A stretch of 6,732 nucleotides of DNA from Solirubrobacteraceae bacterium (GTDB lineage Bacteria; Actinomycetota; Thermoleophilia; Solirubrobacterales; Solirubrobacteraceae), in assembly GCA_025928415.1 (NCBI GenBank), contig JAICJK010000141.1:1-6732 (forward strand), in the 5' to 3' direction. The position numbers and the translations under genes are program-made. A model generated the notes under the pieces. The model searched no databases. It had not been told where the DNA came from and worked only from the letters and a program-made list of their open reading frames with translations. This document shows, in pieces, positions 5,200-6,732 of the stretch. How positions within the stretch are numbered: position 1 is the stretch's first letter; the number at the start of each line of letters is the position of its first letter.

Positions 5200-6609
5200 A
5201 TGCTCGTCGCCGGCGACCCGCGACCCGCGGCACGCGGCAGGCCCCGGCTGCTCGCCGCCCGGCGCCCCCCGTGGGCGCTCGGCGCGCTGACCGCCGCCGC
5301 CGCGGTCGCGGCGGCGACCGCGGCGATCTACCCGCTCAAGCACATCGCCCCGGTCGTCTCGCTCGGCGTCGTCTATCTCGTCGTCGTGCTGCTGATCTCG
5401 ACCTCGTGGGGTTTGGGCCTGGGGCTGCTGACCTCTTTGGCCAGCGCCCTGGCGTTCAACGTCTTCCACCTGCCGCCCACGGGCCGCGTGACGATCGCCG
5501 ACGACCGCAACTGGGTCGGCCTGGTCGCCTTCCTGCTCGTCGCCGTCATCGCGAGCACGGTCGCCGAGATCGCCCGCCAGCGCGCGATGGAGGCCGAGGC
5601 CCGCCGCCAGGAGGCCGACCTCGTCGCCGAGCTGGCGCGCGGGCTCATCGCCGGCGGGGACCTCGACGCGCTGCTGGCCACGACGGCGCGGCGGATCGCG
5701 CTCGCCCTCGGAACCGACGCGGCGGCGCTGCGCCGCGGGGTGGCGGAGCCCGGGCCGCGGAGCACCGCGTTCGCCCTGCGCCAGGAGGGCACCCAGGTGG
5801 CGACGCTGCTGCTGCCCGCCGCGCTGGAGCCGGCGCTGACCGCGCGGTTGGTCGAGCACGTCATCCCCTCGCTCGAGGCGCTCCTGGCCGCGGCCCTGCA
5901 GCGCGACGCGCTGCAAGCCGAGGTCGTGGAGACCGCGGCGCTGCGCCAGAGCGACGTCGTCAAGACCGCGCTGCTGCGCGCGGTCTCCCACGACCTGCGC
6001 AGCCCGTTGACCTCGATCGTCACCTCGGGCGAGGCGCTCGGCTCCGCCCGTCTGGGCGCGGAGGACCGCGAGGCCCTGGCGGCCGGGGTCGTCGAGGAGG
6101 GGCGGCGCCTGTCGCGGCTGATCGACAACCTGCTGGACCTGTCGCGGCTGGAGGCCGGGCAGGCGCAGCCGCGGCCGGACTGGTGCTCGCTGGACGAGGT
6201 CCTGCTCGCCGCCGGCGACGGCATCGACGGGGACCTGCGCTACGCGATCGCCGACGACCTGCCGCTGGTGCGCGCCGACGCCGCGCAGCTCGAGCGGGCC
6301 TTCGCGAACCTGATCGCCAACGCGGTCGCCCACGGCGGCGGCGGACCGGTGTCGGTGCGCGCGCGCCCGGTCGGCGCACGCGTGCTCGTCCGCGTCGTCG
6401 ACGGCGGGCCGGGCCTGCCCGCCGCCGAGCTCGCGCGCGTCTTCGAGCCGTTCTGGCGCGGCGGGGCGGAGGGCCACGGGTCGGGGCTGGGCCTGGCCAT
6501 CGTCCGCGGCTTCGTGGAGGCCAACGACGGGCGCGTGTGGGCCGAGTCGGTCCCGGGCCAGGGCTCGAGCTTCGTGGTCGAGCTCCCGCTCGGCGTGGAG
6601 GCGCCATGA
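5200..6609 (+). CDS. KdpD-like sensor histidine kinase lacking the KdpD N-terminal domains (DUF4118 + HisKA + HATPase_c)
   Basis: This 469-residue kinase corresponds to the C-terminal half of KdpD. Four closely spaced membrane helices (about 25-43, 50-67, 70-88, 105-122) form the DUF4118 module, with its signature FNVFHLPPTGRVTIADDRNW (86-105). A GAF-like linker (about 130-235) follows, then HisKA with the phospho-accepting His264 in AVSHDLRSPLTSI. The ATPase domain has the N-box ERAFANLIANAVAHG (Asn370, Asn374), G1 DGGPGLP (401-407), F-box FEPFWRG (415-421) and G2 GSGLGLA (427-433). Full KdpD has about 890 residues and begins with the KdpD and USP domains, which are absent here: the ATG at 5200 lies only 24 residues before the first helix and upstream sequence is intergenic. 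No kdpFABC is visible, so a role in potassium control is not established. It overlaps the next gene by 4 nt. Confidence 0.93.
   Translation: MLVAGDPRPAARGRPRLLAARRPPWALGALTAAAAVAAATAAIYPLKHIAPVVSLGVVYLVVVLLISTSWGLGLGLLTSLASALAFNVFHLPPTGRVTIADDRNWVGLVAFLLVAVIASTVAEIARQRAMEAEARRQEADLVAELARGLIAGGDLDALLATTARRIALALGTDAAALRRGVAEPGPRSTAFALRQEGTQVATLLLPAALEPALTARLVEHVIPSLEALLAAALQRDALQAEVVETAALRQSDVVKTALLRAVSHDLRSPLTSIVTSGEALGSARLGAEDREALAAGVVEEGRRLSRLIDNLLDLSRLEAGQAQPRPDWCSLDEVLLAAGDGIDGDLRYAIADDLPLVRADAAQLERAFANLIANAVAHGGGGPVSVRARPVGARVLVRVVDGGPGLPAAELARVFEPFWRGGAEGHGSGLGLAIVRGFVEANDGRVWAESVPGQGSSFVVELPLGVEAP
6597..6600 (+). promoter_or_regulatory. GGAG ribosome-binding site of the second response regulator
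   Basis: GGAG lies 5 nt before ATG 6606, inside the kinase's last codons. The ATGA overlap with the kinase stop (6607-6609) points to translational coupling. Confidence 0.7.
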
Positions 6610-6732
6610 GCGACGCACGCCGGATCCTGGTCTGCGATGACGAGCCCCAGATCCTCCGCGCGCTGAAGGTGATCCTGCGCGAGGCGGGCTACGACGTGCT
6701 CGAGGCAGCGACGCTGCAGGAGGCGCTCGACC
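6606..6732 (+). CDS. Response regulator receiver domain, KdpE/OmpR-like (3' end missing)
   Basis: Only the first 42 residues are in the window. They begin MSDARRILVCDDEPQILRAL and continue to EAGYDVLEAATLQEALD, a standard receiver start: Asp11/Asp12 form the acidic pocket and the helix/strand pattern is normal. The phospho-acceptor Asp and the output domain lie beyond the window edge. The ATGA overlap with the KdpD-like kinase makes it that kinase's cognate regulator, and the pairing suggests a KdpE-type winged-helix protein; the output domain is inferred, not seen. Confidence 0.88.
   Translation, partial: MSDARRILVCDDEPQILRALKVILREAGYDVLEAATLQEALD

Noticed and set aside
5295..5316. Perfect 9-bp stem (CGCCGCCGC/GCGGCGGCG) with a four-base loop early in the KdpD-like gene
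   Set aside because: It is explained by an Ala/Val-rich first membrane helix written in GCC/GCG codons; no separate role is indicated.
4297..6618. 773-codon open frame on the minus strand, antisense to the KdpD-like kinase and running through fabI in another frame
   Set aside because: It is Arg/Gly/Gln-rich low-complexity sequence without any family motif, fully overlapping genes with clear catalytic motifs. Stop-free antisense frames are common at this GC content.

Overview
The window is very GC-rich (about three quarters G+C by eye), with strong third-position G/C bias, and its gene content is actinobacterial: an EthR-like TetR regulator, a Sensor-domain/HisKA_3 kinase paired with a NarL/LuxR-type regulator, an InhA-like enoyl-ACP reductase and a short KdpD-like kinase. 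I would guess a deep-branching high-GC actinobacterium such as Thermoleophilia/Solirubrobacterales. That placement is an inference from gene style, not from a marker gene. Both ends of the window cut through genes.

Left block, plus strand (1-3379): the 3' part of a TetR-family regulator, a 71-bp gap holding GC-rich repeats and a promoter-like hexamer, then a tightly packed three-gene unit of membrane histidine kinase, response regulator and membrane-anchored DUF4097-type protein. The kinase/regulator junction carries a diverged 50-bp tandem duplication. It copied the kinase 3' end, the ribosome-binding site and the regulator start, creating a 20-codon ORF that overlaps both neighbours by 13 nt.

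Middle block, minus strand (3363-5111): an enoyl-ACP reductase (fabI/inhA type) followed after 36 bp by a diguanylate cyclase with a degenerate receiver-like N-terminus and an intact GGEEF active site. The cyclase and the DUF4097 gene converge and overlap by 17 nt.

Right block, plus strand (5200-6732): divergent from fabI across an 88-bp region that holds a dyad-symmetric operator candidate. It contains a KdpD-type histidine kinase reduced to DUF4118 + HisKA + HATPase, overlapping by 4 nt the start of a response regulator that runs off the window.

The region is signalling-rich: two two-component systems, a c-di-GMP synthase and a TetR regulator surround one core lipid-synthesis gene. Genes inside operons have a GGAG sequence 5-6 nt before the start, whereas the first genes of the two plus-strand operons lack one and have a TA-rich -10-like hexamer 7-9 nt before the ATG, which suggests leaderless or nearly leaderless transcripts. 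I see no tRNA, rRNA, CRISPR array, transposase or integrase in the window.
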